Assembly: GCF_036013525.1 (NCBI RefSeq)
Contig: NZ_CP107853.1
Coordinates: 2,232,001-2,296,000, forward strand
DNA from: Nonomuraea sp. NBC_00507
Lineage (GTDB): Bacteria; Actinomycetota; Actinomycetes; Streptosporangiales; Streptosporangiaceae
Direction: 5' to 3'
DNA length: 64,000 bases
Shown here: piece after piece, positions 1 through 8,676 of the stretch
Layout of the letters: every line of letters begins with the position of its first letter
How positions within the stretch are numbered: the first letter of the stretch is position 1
Position numbers and translations under genes: made by a program
The notes under the pieces: generated by a model
What the model saw: the letters and a program-made list of their open reading frames with translations, nothing else
Told to the model about the DNA's origin: nothing
The model's database searches: none

Positions 1-1
1 A

Positions 2-97
2 CGCAACAACGTCTCCAACATCTTCGCCAAGCTGCACGTCGCCGACCGCGCCGAGGCCATCGTCCGAGCCCGCGACGCAGGCCTCGGCCGCCGCTAG
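2..97 (+). CDS. LuxR/NarL-type regulator, C-terminal fragment
   Basis: Only the last 31 codons are inside the window; the gene begins to the left. The residues read as the recognition helix and last helix of a LuxR/NarL DNA-binding domain (NNVSNIFAKLHVADR, then EAIVRARDAGLG and a TAG stop). This pattern is typical of NarL-type response regulators or LuxR-type ATPase regulators that bind promoter DNA in the cytoplasm. Which of the two it is cannot be told without the upstream part. The convergent aldo/keto reductase follows 25 bp downstream. Confidence 0.8.
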   Translation, partial: RNNVSNIFAKLHVADRAEAIVRARDAGLGRR

Positions 98-122
98 GCG
101 GGTGAGCCTTCATCCAGGGGTG

Positions 123-1016
123 TCACCGGCCGACCCGGTCCAGCCGGGCGAACTGCTCGTCGGTCAGGCTGAGATCCAGCGCGGCGAGGTTCTCCTCCAG
201 ATGCGACTGAGAGGTCGTTCCTGGAATGGGGACGATGGTCGGCGAGCGGTGCAGCAGCCAGGCCAGCGCCACCTGCGCCGACGTCGCGCCGATCTCCCGC
301 GCCACCGCCGCGACCGGCCCGTCCGGACCCGCGTGCGCGCCCATCGCCACGGGGAAGAACGGAATGAACGCGATGCCGCCGGCCGCGGCGTGGTCGACGA
401 CCGGCTCGTGCTGCCGGGTGGCCAGGTTGTACATGTTCTGCACGCTGACGATCGGGACGATCTCGGCCGCCTCGCGGAGCTGCTCCACCGACACCTCCGA
501 CAGGCCGAGATGCCGCACCTTGCCCTCGTCCCGCAGCTGCTTGAGCGCCCCGATCTGGTCGGCGAGCGGGACGTTCGGATCGATGCGGTGCAACTGAAGC
601 AGGTCGATGCGCTCGACGCGAAGGCGGCGCAGGCTCAGCTCGGCCTGTTGCCGCAGGTAGGCGGGGTGGCCGAGCGGCACCCACTCGGTAGGGGACGGCC
701 GCAGCACGCCGATCTTGGTCGCCACCGCCACGCCGTCGCCGTACGGGTACAGCGCCTCCGCGACCAGCTCCTCACCGCCGCCGAGCGCGTACGCGTCGGC
801 GGTGTCGATGAGGGTGACGCCCAGCTCCACCGCGCGGCGCAGCACCGCGATCGCGGCCGCCCGGTCGGCCGGGGGGCGCCAGATGTGCGCCTCGGCCCCG
901 CGCGGGGAGTCCGGACCGTCCGCGAGCCGCATGGTTCCGTAGCCGATCCTGCGCACCGGAAGATCCCCGCCCAGCAGGATGTTGTCGTGATTGGTGTCGA
1001 TCAGTTTCTCGCTCAT
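123..1016 (-). CDS. Aldo/keto reductase
   Basis: Cytoplasmic NADPH-dependent oxidoreductase of the AKR superfamily, probably reducing aldehydes or ketones; the substrate is unknown. The 297-residue length fits the family. Visible signatures are GYGTMRL near the start, the catalytic Asp/Tyr region LIDTADAYALGGGEE, the Lys of VATKIG, LLQLHRID, and a C-terminal NADP-binding segment around IPGTTS. I place the start at the ATG at 1016 (MSEKLIDTNHD) rather than 39 bp upstream, because the longer version would run into the divergent promoter. It is divergent from a MerR-type regulator 59 bp away, a layout in which the regulator often controls the reductase. Confidence 0.92.
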   Translation of the reverse strand: MSEKLIDTNHDNILLGGDLPVRRIGYGTMRLADGPDSPRGAEAHIWRPPADRAAAIAVLRRAVELGVTLIDTADAYALGGGEELVAEALYPYGDGVAVATKIGVLRPSPTEWVPLGHPAYLRQQAELSLRRLRVERIDLLQLHRIDPNVPLADQIGALKQLRDEGKVRHLGLSEVSVEQLREAAEIVPIVSVQNMYNLATRQHEPVVDHAAAGGIAFIPFFPVAMGAHAGPDGPVAAVAREIGATSAQVALAWLLHRSPTIVPIPGTTSQSHLEENLAALDLSLTDEQFARLDRVGR

Positions 1017-1075
1017 GGCCAAGACCGTAGGATTTGCCGCCGGTGTGAGATTCAAGGGTTTGTGAGGGACGTCAC

Positions 1076-1423
1076 ATGAAGATCGGTGATCTGGCGCGGG
1101 AGACCGGGGCCAGCACCCGCATGCTGCGTTACTACGAGGAGCAGGGCCTGCTGCGCTCGGAGCGCAGCGGCGGAGGTCACCGCCGCTACGCCGAGGACAC
1201 GCCCGCCGCCGTCCGCAACATCCGGGGACTGCTGGCGGCGGGGCTGCCCACGCACCTGATCCGTGAGATCCTTCCCTGCGTCGAGGGGCCGAGCCTGGCC
1301 GACTTGCACCCGTGCGTCCGCCGCTACCTGGACGAGCAGCTCAGCGAGATGGACGCCCGGATCTCCACGCTCCAGCAGAGCCGCTCCGCGCTCGCTTCCC
1401 TGATCCAGACGACCGCCGCCTGA
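1076..1423 (+). CDS. MerR family transcriptional regulator
   Basis: A 115-residue one-domain MerR regulator. The N-terminal winged helix reads MKIGDLARETGASTRMLRYY, followed by EEQGLLRSERS and RRY, which are classic MerR signatures. The C-terminal half is a dimerisation coiled coil (LDEQLSEMDARISTLQQS). No metal-binding Cys cluster is visible, only one Cys in LPCVEG and one in HPCVRR, so a metal or small-molecule sensor role cannot be fixed. It is divergent from the aldo/keto reductase and separated from it by 59 bp, which must hold both promoters, so control of the reductase and of itself is the natural inference. A GAGGGA ribosome-binding site precedes the ATG. Confidence 0.9.
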   Translation: MKIGDLARETGASTRMLRYYEEQGLLRSERSGGGHRRYAEDTPAAVRNIRGLLAAGLPTHLIREILPCVEGPSLADLHPCVRRYLDEQLSEMDARISTLQQSRSALASLIQTTAA

Positions 1424-1601
1424 CGACCGCCGTACCCCGACCCCGCCCGGACCGCGCCACCCGCCACATCCCCTTGAGGTCGGTCCGCGCCGCCGTGCCG
1501 ATGGCCAGGTCGCTGTGCCCCGAAGGCAGCGGCGCCACCAGCGTCCCGCGTGCGGCCGTGTTGCTCCTGCTGTTCAACCCATGAAGGCACAGAGCGCCAA
1601 A

Positions 1602-1631
1602 CCGCCCGGCGGGCCGCAGCGCGCCGGGCGG
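1602..1631 (-). terminator. Hairpin terminator downstream of the MFS pump gene
   Basis: A perfect 10-bp inverted repeat (CCGCCCGGCG at 1602-1611 and CGCCGGGCGG at 1622-1631, loop of 10) lies 12 bp past the stop codon of the MFS gene on the minus strand. There is no U-tract, as is common in high-GC actinomycetes. The rest of 1424-1642 shows no convincing gene. Confidence 0.6.
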
Positions 1632-1642
1632 GGAGGCCCGTC

Positions 1643-3082
1643 TCAGGAGGTCGCAGCCACCTCCTGCTGAGCGGGTTCGCCGGCGGCGGCCGGGGCGCGC
1701 AGGACGGCGAGCGCCACGGCGAACGCCGCGAGCAACAGCCCGGCGGAGATGCCGAACGCCAGCCGGTATCCTCCGGTCAGCGCGGCGGCCTGGCCGGCTC
1801 CGGAGGCCAGCAGCTCACCCGTGCGCGAGGCGGCCATCGTGGAGAGCACCGCCACGCCGATGGCCATGCCGACCTGCTGGGTGGTGTTGAACAAACCGGA
1901 CGCCAGACCCGCGTCGCTCTCCCGCGCGCCGGACATGCCCAGCGTGGCCAGCGCCGGGAGCACGAGCCCGCCGCCGGAGATCAGCAGCATCGCAGGGAGC
2001 AGGTGAGTGACGTAGCCGGCGTTCACCGTGACCTGGGTGAGCAGGAGCATGGCCCCGATGAGCAGGGCCAGGCCGGCCATCAGGACGGCGCGGGCGCCGA
2101 AGCGGGCGCTGAGCCGGGCCGAGACGAACAGCGAGATCGAGCCGATGCCCACGGCGGCAGGAAGCATCGCCAGCCCGGTGTCCAGCGCCCCATACCCCAG
2201 GACCCGCTGCATGTAGAGCGCGACGAGGACCTGGAAGGCGAACATCCCCGACAGGGCGAGCATCTGGGCGAGGTTGGCGCCGACCACGTTGCGCGACTGC
2301 AGGATCCGCAGCGGCATGAGCGGGGCCTTGGCCGTGGCCTGCCGTGCCACGAACGCGGCGAGCAGGGCCAGCGACACCGCGCCGAGGCCAAGGGTGTGGG
2401 CGGCGAGCCAGCCGTACTCCTCGACCTTGACGACGGTGTAGATGCCCAGCATCAGGCCGGTGGTCACCAGCACGGCCCCGAGGACGTCCGCGCCGGCGGC
2501 CAGCCCGATCCCGCGGTCGGCGGGCAGCGCCAGTAGCGCGAGCACGACGGTGATCACGCCGATCGGCACGTTGATGAAGAAGATCCACGGCCAGCTCAGG
2601 GCGTCGGTGAGCACACCGCCCAGGACCTGGCCGATCGAGGCGCCGGCGGCCCCGGTGAAGCTGAAGATCGCGATGGCCTTGCCCCGTTCGCGCGGGTCGG
2701 TGAACAGCGTCACCAGGATGCCCAGGACCACGGCGGAGGCCAGCGCGCTCCCCACGCCTTGCAGGAACCGGGCGGCGATGAGCAGTCCGGGATCGGTGGC
2801 GGCGCCTGCCAGCACGGAGGCGGCGGCAAAGATCATGTTCCCGGTCAGGAACATCGTCCGACGCCCGATCAGGTCGCCCAACCTGCCCGCCAGGAGCAGC
2901 AACCCGCCGAAGGGGATCAGGTAGGCGTTGACCATCCAGCTCAGCTCCGCGCCCGAGAAGCCGAGGTCCTCCTGGATGGCGGGCATCGCCACCGTCACGA
3001 TGCTGCCGTCGAGGATCGTCATCAGTCCCGTCGCGGACAGCACTCCCAGGGCGGTCCAGCGCGAGTTACGCACGTACGACAT
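1643..3082 (-). CDS. MFS drug exporter, DHA2 (EmrB/QacA) type
   Basis: A 479-residue integral membrane antiporter with about 14 hydrophobic segments, as in the DHA2 drug:proton family. Motif C-like and motif A-like signatures are visible: LDGSIVTVAMPAIQ in TM1, AYLIPFGGLLLLAGRLGD with the GRR loop between TM2 and TM3, and FTGAAGASIGQVLGGVL in the TM5 region. It should expel hydrophobic or cationic compounds at the cell membrane. It is transcribed in the same direction as, and 71 bp downstream of, a MarR-type repressor gene, so the two probably form a drug-inducible pair. The substrate cannot be read from sequence. Confidence 0.93.
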   Translation of the reverse strand: MSYVRNSRWTALGVLSATGLMTILDGSIVTVAMPAIQEDLGFSGAELSWMVNAYLIPFGGLLLLAGRLGDLIGRRTMFLTGNMIFAAASVLAGAATDPGLLIAARFLQGVGSALASAVVLGILVTLFTDPRERGKAIAIFSFTGAAGASIGQVLGGVLTDALSWPWIFFINVPIGVITVVLALLALPADRGIGLAAGADVLGAVLVTTGLMLGIYTVVKVEEYGWLAAHTLGLGAVSLALLAAFVARQATAKAPLMPLRILQSRNVVGANLAQMLALSGMFAFQVLVALYMQRVLGYGALDTGLAMLPAAVGIGSISLFVSARLSARFGARAVLMAGLALLIGAMLLLTQVTVNAGYVTHLLPAMLLISGGGLVLPALATLGMSGARESDAGLASGLFNTTQQVGMAIGVAVLSTMAASRTGELLASGAGQAAALTGGYRLAFGISAGLLLAAFAVALAVLRAPAAAGEPAQQEVAATS

Positions 3083-3153
3083 GGTCTCTCCCGTCTCAAG
3101 TCGACATGAGAGACCGTAGCAGATAGTTCCGTAATAGACGATCCTCTTCGGAC

Positions 3154-3642
3154 CTACTTTCCGCGCTCCCGTGCCCTTCGCGTCTGCTGGGCTCCCTCGG
3201 CGGGGGCGGCAAGATGCCCGCTGACCAGGCGATTCAGGGCGCGGACCAGGACCTCGCGCTCGTCCTCGGGCAATGCCGTCAGCGCCGCCCGATGCACGCC
3301 GTCCACGATCTCCTGGCTGCGCCTGGCGATCGCCGCGCCTGTGTCCGTGACCGCGATGATGCGCGCGCGGCGGTCGGTGCTGGACGGGCGGCGCTCGGCG
3401 TACCCGGCCTTCTCCAGTGCGTCGACCGTCACCACCATCGTGGTCTTGTCCATGTCGCCGAGCTCGGCGAGCTGGATCTGGGTGCGCTCCTCCTCCAGCG
3501 CGTGGACCAGCACGCAGTGCATGCGCGACGTCAGCCCGATCTCGGCCAGCGCCGCCGACATCTGGGTGCGCAGCACGTGGCTGGTGTGGTCGAGCAGGAA
3601 GGACAGGTCTGTTTCTGTACGCGCGGGAGCCATCGCTGTCAT
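3154..3642 (-). CDS. MarR family transcriptional regulator
   Basis: A 162-residue MarR-type winged-helix dimer. The recognition region reads QLAELGDMDKTTMVVTVDALEK, and the wing carries the typical DRRARIIAVTDTG. The protein lies directly upstream of the DHA2 efflux pump on the same strand, which points to a local repressor relieved by the pump's substrates. The 71-bp gap between the two genes, around 3100-3150, contains A/T-rich short repeats (ATAG twice, 12 bp apart) that could be part of the operator; this is only suggestive. Confidence 0.9.
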   Translation of the reverse strand: MTAMAPARTETDLSFLLDHTSHVLRTQMSAALAEIGLTSRMHCVLVHALEEERTQIQLAELGDMDKTTMVVTVDALEKAGYAERRPSSTDRRARIIAVTDTGAAIARRSQEIVDGVHRAALTALPEDEREVLVRALNRLVSGHLAAPAEGAQQTRRARERGK

Positions 3643-3708
3643 GTCATCAGCCTACCAAGTCGTCCCGGTGCGGATTATCTGCGATGGAACGATGAGGCGC
3701 CGCCCACG

Positions 3709-4440
3709 TCAGCCGTTGGCGACGTACTTGTCGAAGAAGGCGAAGGTGCGCTGCCACGCGTCGTCCGCGGTCGGCTGGACGAGGCCGTGCCGCAGCGGGA
3801 ACAGCGCGAGTTTCGCGAGGGGGTGGTGGCCGTCGGTCATGAAGGAATGCCCGGCCGCCGCATAGATCTCGACGTCGTGCTCGAGGCCGAGCGCCCTCAT
3901 GTGCTCCTGCAGCCGCGTGCCGTGCGCCCGGAAGCCTCGGTCCCGCCCGCCGTAGGAGCCCACGACCGGACATACCGTCCGCAGTTCTTCCTGGTCGCGG
4001 GGAACCGCGCCGTAGTTCACCGATGCGGCCCGCACACCGGGGGGCGTGCTCGCCGCGTAGGCGAGGGCGAACCCACCGCCCATGCAGAATCCGATCACGC
4101 CGAGCCGGCTGCCGTCGACGTCATCGCGGTCGGCCAGCCATTGCCGGGTCGCGTCGATGTCGGCGGTCGGCCGCCCCGGCTTACCGGTCGTGAACTGGTG
4201 CATGGCCCGCGCCAGGCATCCGATTCTGGTGCCGTGGCTGTACAAGTCAGGCAGGATTGCCGCATATCCATGCTCGGCGAACCGGTCGACCACATCCAGC
4301 ATGTCCGGTTCGATGCCGTAGATCTCATGCACGACCACCGCCCCCGGCCATCCGGCCGCAGGCGCGACCCCCTCCGGCAACGCCACGGTCGCGTCAAGTG
4401 AACTGCCGTCCGGCAGCGGAATGCGCACGTGTTGCCTCAT
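3709..4440 (-). CDS. Dienelactone hydrolase family protein
   Basis: A 243-residue alpha/beta hydrolase of the DLH family, cytoplasmic. The nucleophile elbow is GFCMGGGFAL, giving a Cys nucleophile as in carboxymethylenebutenolidase. The acid and base lie at GGRDRG and AGHSFMTDG. VVVHEIYGIEPDMLDV near residue 35 matches the family's conserved N-terminal strand and Glu. The natural substrate may be a dienelactone or another small ester; the family is broad. A GGA-containing ribosome-binding site lies 7 bp before the ATG. It stands alone on the minus strand, 66 bp upstream of the MarR gene, and may be co-transcribed with it. Confidence 0.88.
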   Translation of the reverse strand: MRQHVRIPLPDGSSLDATVALPEGVAPAAGWPGAVVVHEIYGIEPDMLDVVDRFAEHGYAAILPDLYSHGTRIGCLARAMHQFTTGKPGRPTADIDATRQWLADRDDVDGSRLGVIGFCMGGGFALAYAASTPPGVRAASVNYGAVPRDQEELRTVCPVVGSYGGRDRGFRAHGTRLQEHMRALGLEHDVEIYAAAGHSFMTDGHHPLAKLALFPLRHGLVQPTADDAWQRTFAFFDKYVANG

Positions 4441-4635
4441 CAGCGTCCTTAGCCGACCCGGTTCGACGGGAAACTAGCGGTGGGAAAGATCACGGCCGGT
4501 CGTTCTGCCGGTGTAACCACAGTGCTCTACGCATCGTAGAGTAAAGGGCGTTGCCTCCAGAAGGCCCGAGGGACCTCAGGGCGCGGTGGATCTGGGAAGT
4601 CGCTGTAAGTCTGGCAGATCTTGGAAAGGTGGCGT

Positions 4636-4944
4636 GTGGTGGAGCTTCGTCTGTTCCGACTCGTGGCGATCGCTGAGGCGCTGTCGTGGACGGGGCTGCT
4701 CGTCGGCATGTTCTTCAAGTACATCGTGGTGGTCGGCGAGCTCGGCGTGAAGATCTTCGGTCCGATCCACGGCGCACTGTTCCTGCTGTATGTCGCCGCT
4801 GTGATCTCCGCTGGGCGCGCCCACGGCTGGCGTACCGGGACGATCGTGCTCGGCCTGGCCTGCGGGGTGCCCCCGTTCGCCTCGGTATGGTTCGAGCGGC
4901 GCATGTCCCGCCGGGCGGCGGAGGTCGCCCCCGAAGCCGTCTGA
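4636..4944 (+). CDS. DUF3817-type small integral membrane protein
   Basis: A protein of about 102 residues with three hydrophobic segments. The pattern LRLFRLVAIAEALSWTGLL, then GPIHGALFLLYVAAVI and VLGLACGVPPFASVWFERR, is typical of the DUF3817 family of small actinobacterial membrane proteins, whose function is unknown. I chose a GTG start at 4636 (or 4639) because GGAAAGG sits 6-9 bp upstream; the reading frame is open a little further. It is a single gene between two minus-strand genes. Confidence 0.8.
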   Translation: MVELRLFRLVAIAEALSWTGLLVGMFFKYIVVVGELGVKIFGPIHGALFLLYVAAVISAGRAHGWRTGTIVLGLACGVPPFASVWFERRMSRRAAEVAPEAV

Positions 4945-5022
4945 CGCAGCTCCCCGTTCGTACACCGTCGCGATGTACCCGGTGGGCCGGGGCGCGGAGA
5001 CTCCGGCCCACCTGGGCGGCCT

Positions 5023-6906
5023 CTAAGGGGCCGGGTAGTCCGCGACGTACACCGGCACACCGACCTTGGTCGTGTCGGCCGCGTCACCCACGCCGTTGAC
5101 GACATGGTCGATGATTCCGGCGCTGAGATTGACCGTCATGATGTGGTGCAGCTTGACGCCCGGGGTCTGCGGAACCTCGAAGCCGTTCTCGGTGTGGATC
5201 TGCGGGTTGTTCTGGTTGAAGACGTAGACCCCGCCACCGTAGAGGCGGTGCGTCTTCACGCGGTCGCCGACCTTGTAACCGGCCCAGCCCTCGACGTCGC
5301 CGTTCATCCAGTCGGCCTGGGTCGGCGGGTCGTACGGCAGCTCGTTCTGGTAGAGGATCGTCGTGCCGTCGTCGCCGTTCCAGACGGTGTTGTACTGCTG
5401 AAAGTGCTCGACGAACAGGCCGGTCGCGGTCACGTGGTCGCCGTTGATGACGGCGCCGTTGCGGCCGAGGTTGGTGTTCCAGCGCTGGGTGTCGGTGAAG
5501 CCCTCGACTCCGTGGTCGGCGCGCCACACCCAGGCGTGGTCGATGAGCACGTTGTCGCTGTTGACCTCGAGCGCGATGTCGGTCTTGCCGACATGCGGCC
5601 CGCCGACCCGGAAGTACACGTCGGACAGCGTCGTCGGGTTGTCCGCCGAGCTCCAGCGCGGCCCGTGCCTCTTGCCCACCCTCAGCAGGACAGGCGACTT
5701 CTCCAGACCCGCGTCGACGGTCACGCCGGCGACGACGACGCCGGGGACGTCGGCGACAACGAGCGGGGTCGAGCCGTGGACGGCGGTGAGCGTGGCGTGC
5801 CCGAGACCGAGGACGACCGTGTTCGGGCGCTTGATCTCGATGCTCCGCGCGATGTCGTACACGCCGGGCGTCAGCAGCAGGTGCTTGCCGCGCGCCAGCT
5901 GGCTGTTGATGACCTGCACCGAGTCCGACGGCTTCGCGACGAAGAAGTCGCTGATCGGCAGCGTACGGCCCGGCGTCATGCCGCCGGCCCACGTGACGCC
6001 GCGCGTGTCCTTCCGAGCGGCGGGCACGCGGACCTTGTACTTGCCCTGCGCGTCCACGAAGAGGTAGGGCTTCTCCCGGCTGACGGGAGTGGCGTCGAGG
6101 GTCGTGTAGGGCGGGCTCGGGAACGCGGCGTCGTCCGGTGCGCCGACGACGCCGGAGAAGACCTGGTTCCACACGCCGTTCGACCAGCCGGCGACCTCAC
6201 TGTTGCGGGTCAGCCACTGCTGTTGCGATCCGTTCGTGACGGACGGCAGCTTGGAGTCGGCGATGAAGCCCCCGCTGGCGTACTGCGGGCCGGCGGTGCA
6301 GTAGTCCATCAGCGACAGGTTGCCGCCGCTGATGTTGAGCCGGCGCAGGGACACCGCCTGGGAGACGGCCCAGAAGTTCGCCGACGCCCGGCAGCCGTCC
6401 TGGCCGGCCGCGTTGACGTTGATCGACAGGTTGGACAGGGTGCGCCAGAAGTTGACGAGCGCGAGGCAGTTGGCGGTTCCGCCGTCCGCCAGGCAGCGGT
6501 TGTAGACTTCGACCTTGCCGTTGATGACGACGTCGGTGGGGGAGGCGCCCAGGCCGGCGATCTCGGTGTAGTAGCCGACCTTGATCTGGAGCGGGTGCTC
6601 CGCGGTCCCGTACGTGCCGGGCTTGAAGAGGTAGGCGTGGCGCGTGGTGCCCATCTCGTTGTCGACCTGAGCGGCATGTGCGGCGTCGAGGGTCGCCTGG
6701 ATGTCGCTGACCGGCATGCTCGGATCGAAGACGGTGACGTTCGGCCCGAGATCGGGAGCGCCGGGGGCCGGCGATGCGGCGGTCGCGGCCGGTCCCGCCA
6801 TCATGACGGCGGTGGCCAGCACGAGACCGGCCGTTAACGCCCGGGCGATGTGCCGGCCGGGGCTCCGGCTCGTGCGACTCCCGTCGCCGGGAGGCTGGGT
6901 CGTCAT
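5023..6906 (-). CDS. Secreted right-handed beta-helix protein
   Basis: A protein of about 627 residues with an N-terminal export signal: Arg-rich start (RTSRSPGRHIAR), hydrophobic core ALTAGLVLATAVMMAG and an Ala-rich cleavage region. The mature part looks like a parallel beta-helix of the pectate-lyase/GH55-like superfamily, with repeated short strands such as TVVLGLGHATLTAV and NVLIDHAWVWRADHG. Related streptomycete proteins are often labelled adenylyl cyclase, but I see no cyclase signature and regard that label as a misannotation. A polysaccharide-acting or cell-surface role is the more likely reading. The start at 6906 has GGAAAGGA 8 bp upstream. A perfect LacI-type palindrome lies 33 bp upstream of the start codon. 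Confidence 0.8.
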   Translation of the reverse strand: MTTQPPGDGSRTSRSPGRHIARALTAGLVLATAVMMAGPAATAASPAPGAPDLGPNVTVFDPSMPVSDIQATLDAAHAAQVDNEMGTTRHAYLFKPGTYGTAEHPLQIKVGYYTEIAGLGASPTDVVINGKVEVYNRCLADGGTANCLALVNFWRTLSNLSINVNAAGQDGCRASANFWAVSQAVSLRRLNISGGNLSLMDYCTAGPQYASGGFIADSKLPSVTNGSQQQWLTRNSEVAGWSNGVWNQVFSGVVGAPDDAAFPSPPYTTLDATPVSREKPYLFVDAQGKYKVRVPAARKDTRGVTWAGGMTPGRTLPISDFFVAKPSDSVQVINSQLARGKHLLLTPGVYDIARSIEIKRPNTVVLGLGHATLTAVHGSTPLVVADVPGVVVAGVTVDAGLEKSPVLLRVGKRHGPRWSSADNPTTLSDVYFRVGGPHVGKTDIALEVNSDNVLIDHAWVWRADHGVEGFTDTQRWNTNLGRNGAVINGDHVTATGLFVEHFQQYNTVWNGDDGTTILYQNELPYDPPTQADWMNGDVEGWAGYKVGDRVKTHRLYGGGVYVFNQNNPQIHTENGFEVPQTPGVKLHHIMTVNLSAGIIDHVVNGVGDAADTTKVGVPVYVADYPAP

Positions 6907-6938
6907 ACGGGTCGTCCTTTCCGCTGCCGCCGGATCAA

Positions 6939-6956
6939 CGAGAGAGCGCTCTCTCG
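6939..6956. promoter_or_regulatory. LacI-family type operator (perfect 18-bp palindrome)
   Basis: CGAGAGAGCGCTCTCTCG is its own reverse complement, with the central CG and GAGCGCTC core typical of LacI/GalR-family operators such as those bound by sugar-responsive repressors in actinomycetes. It lies 33-50 bp upstream of the beta-helix start. A second imperfect palindrome, GGAACGTTTC (6991-7000), lies about 35 bp further upstream. No LacI-type gene is in the window, so the regulator would act from elsewhere. Confidence 0.65.
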
Positions 6957-7157
6957 CGACCAGCGCTCGTATCAAGGTCAGAAAAGGTGTGGAACGTTTC
7001 TATCGTGTGAACCGGGCGGATCACAAGTGCACGAACCGCGTCTGCCCGTAGCCGGGGATCCTCTGGCCGTCGCCTCGGCTCTCCAGGGCGCAGGAACCTT
7101 ACTATGATAGGTTTTTCCGGCAAGAGGATCATAGCAAGTTTAAGTGGGAATACCCTT

Positions 7158-7523
7158 ATGTCTGAACTTTATGGGCACTCCGACGGCCCTCCGGCTGAAG
7201 AAGAATCTGATCCCCATGCGCTCGCCCGAAAAGAGCTGCAGCGACTCCGTGACAGCATTGACAACCTTGATGCCGCGCTGATTCACCTTCTTGCGGAGCG
7301 ATTCAAGTGCACCAAGGAGGTCGGCAAACTCAAGGCGCAATATGAGCTTCCGCCTGCGGATCCCGAGCGGGAAGCCCAGCAGATACGCCGGCTGCGTCTC
7401 CTGGCGGAGGAGTCGAAGCTCGATCCTGTTTTCGCCGAGAGGTTTCTGGGTTTCATCGTCGAAGAAGTCGTCAGGCATCATGAATTGATAGCCAACAGCA
7501 TGTCGGCAGCGCGCGGGAATTAG
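7158..7523 (+). CDS. AroQ-type chorismate mutase domain protein
   Basis: A protein of about 121 residues carrying an all-helical AroQ (type II) chorismate mutase domain: ELQRLRDSIDNLDAALIHLL, then AERFKCTKEVGKLKAQ, and a C-terminal helix FLGFIVEEVVRHH. The Arg, Lys and Glu that bind chorismate appear to be kept. The reaction converts chorismate to prephenate on the way to Phe/Tyr; free-standing copies also serve secondary metabolism. I place the start at the ATG at 7158 (MSELYGHSDG). An ATG at 7104 is in frame, but it overlaps a near-consensus -10 hexamer, TATGAT (7103-7108), which is more likely promoter. An inverted repeat CTATGAT/ATCATAG (7102-7108, 7128-7134) could be an operator. Base composition here is lower in GC than in the neighbours. 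Confidence 0.85.
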   Translation: MSELYGHSDGPPAEEESDPHALARKELQRLRDSIDNLDAALIHLLAERFKCTKEVGKLKAQYELPPADPEREAQQIRRLRLLAEESKLDPVFAERFLGFIVEEVVRHHELIANSMSAARGN

Positions 7524-7640
7524 CCGGTCTTCCCGGAGCATCGTGGCAAGCACTCTGGAGTCGCGCGGGGCGCAATCAGCGCCGCCTGTCATCCGTCCGT
7601 AGGGGTAGCAGGAAAAGCAAGCTCTCCTAAGGAGCCCGCG

Positions 7641-8150
7641 ATGGCCATCGAACCTCTGGCAACTCGGCTGGCTCGCGGCGCGGTGGGTGGCCTGATCTCC
7701 GGCCTGATCTTCGCCGGGGTCACCATGTGGTTCGCCTCCACCCAGCCGCCCGGCAAGGCCGACATGCCGCTGCACATGATCGCCAGCATGGTGCAGGGCG
7801 GCCGGGAAGCAATCATGGCGGGGCAGACCAGCATCTGGGTGGGACTGGTGGTGCACCTGGCACTGTCCATGGCCTTCGGCCTGGTGTTCGCGCTCATTGC
7901 CCCGTGGCTGCGCTCCAACGGCACCGTCGCCCTGGTCGGCACCGTGTACGGCGCCCTCTTGTACGTGGTCAACTTCCTGGTGATCTCGCCGCTGCTGTTC
8001 CCGGTGTTCCGGGACGCCAACCAGCCGTTCGAGCTGTTCGCCCACGTGGTGTTCGGCACGGTGCTGGCGTTCTTCTTCTACGGATCCGGAGTCCGGCGCC
8101 CGGAGGGCTTCCTGGCGATCGGCTCGCCCGGCCGGGCCACGACCCACTGA
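7641..8150 (+). CDS. Conserved membrane protein, function unknown
   Basis: A 169-residue protein with four to five hydrophobic helices (for example GGLISGLIFAGVTMWF, SMAFGLVFALIAPWL, VALVGTVYGALLYVV and AHVVFGTVLAFFFYG). I do not recognise a named family. A strong AAGGAG lies 6 bp before the ATG. It is 13 bp upstream of an ECF sigma factor gene and its anti-sigma factor in the same direction, so it may be the first gene of that operon, and its product could be a membrane target or modulator of the signalling pair. That role is inferred from position only. Confidence 0.75.
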   Translation: MAIEPLATRLARGAVGGLISGLIFAGVTMWFASTQPPGKADMPLHMIASMVQGGREAIMAGQTSIWVGLVVHLALSMAFGLVFALIAPWLRSNGTVALVGTVYGALLYVVNFLVISPLLFPVFRDANQPFELFAHVVFGTVLAFFFYGSGVRRPEGFLAIGSPGRATTH

Positions 8151-8163
8151 GACGGAACCGGCC

Positions 8164-8676
8164 ATGACCCGGCGGCAGGAGCGATTCCTCCAGGCGACCA
8201 TGCCCGCGTCGGACCTGGTCCACAACCTGGCCCGGCGGCTCACCACCTGCGCCGCCGACGCCGAGGACCTGGTCCAGGAGACCTACACGCGGGCGTGGGC
8301 AGCCTGGCAGGACGGCCGCCGCCCGCGCAAGGCGGCGCCGTGGCTGGCCACGATCTGCCTCAACCTGGGCCGCGACCGGCTGCGCCGTACCGCCAACCGC
8401 GCCGAGACGAGCTGGCAGCCCGGCTTCGACCCGCCGGGGCCGGCGGACGTGGAGGACGAGGCGATCAACCACTCGCTGATCGAAACGGCCATCCGGCGGC
8501 TTCCCATCGACGAGCAGATCGCCCTGGTTCTGATGGACCTGTGCGGGTTCACCGCCGCCGAGGTCGCCGCCATCACCAACAGCCCGCGGGGGACCGTGCT
8601 GTCCCGGGCCCATCGCGGCCGCAAGAAGCTGGCGCACACCATCGAGGGGGTGAGGCCGAATGCGCCACGATCCTGA
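8164..8676 (+). CDS. ECF-type RNA polymerase sigma factor
   Basis: A 170-residue two-domain sigma-70 family protein. Region 2 contains DAEDLVQETYTRAW, the hallmark of ECF factors, then APWLATICLNLGRDRLR. Region 4 carries the helix-turn-helix FTAAEVAAITNSPRGTVLSR followed by AHRGRKKLAH. It directs RNA polymerase to a small regulon, usually in response to envelope or redox stress. The last 17 bp overlap the next gene, an anti-sigma factor, so the two are translationally coupled and the sigma factor is probably held inactive by its partner. Confidence 0.92.
   Translation: MTRRQERFLQATMPASDLVHNLARRLTTCAADAEDLVQETYTRAWAAWQDGRRPRKAAPWLATICLNLGRDRLRRTANRAETSWQPGFDPPGPADVEDEAINHSLIETAIRRLPIDEQIALVLMDLCGFTAAEVAAITNSPRGTVLSRAHRGRKKLAHTIEGVRPNAPRS

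Noticed and set aside
5104..6837. 577-codon open frame antisense to the beta-helix gene
   Set aside because: Low-complexity Arg/Val/Asp-rich translation typical of the opposite strand of high-GC genes; no motif and no ribosome-binding site.
7104..7157. Longer N terminus for the chorismate mutase protein
   Set aside because: The ATG at 7104 lies within a near-consensus -10 box and lacks a ribosome-binding site; the ATG at 7158 is the better start.
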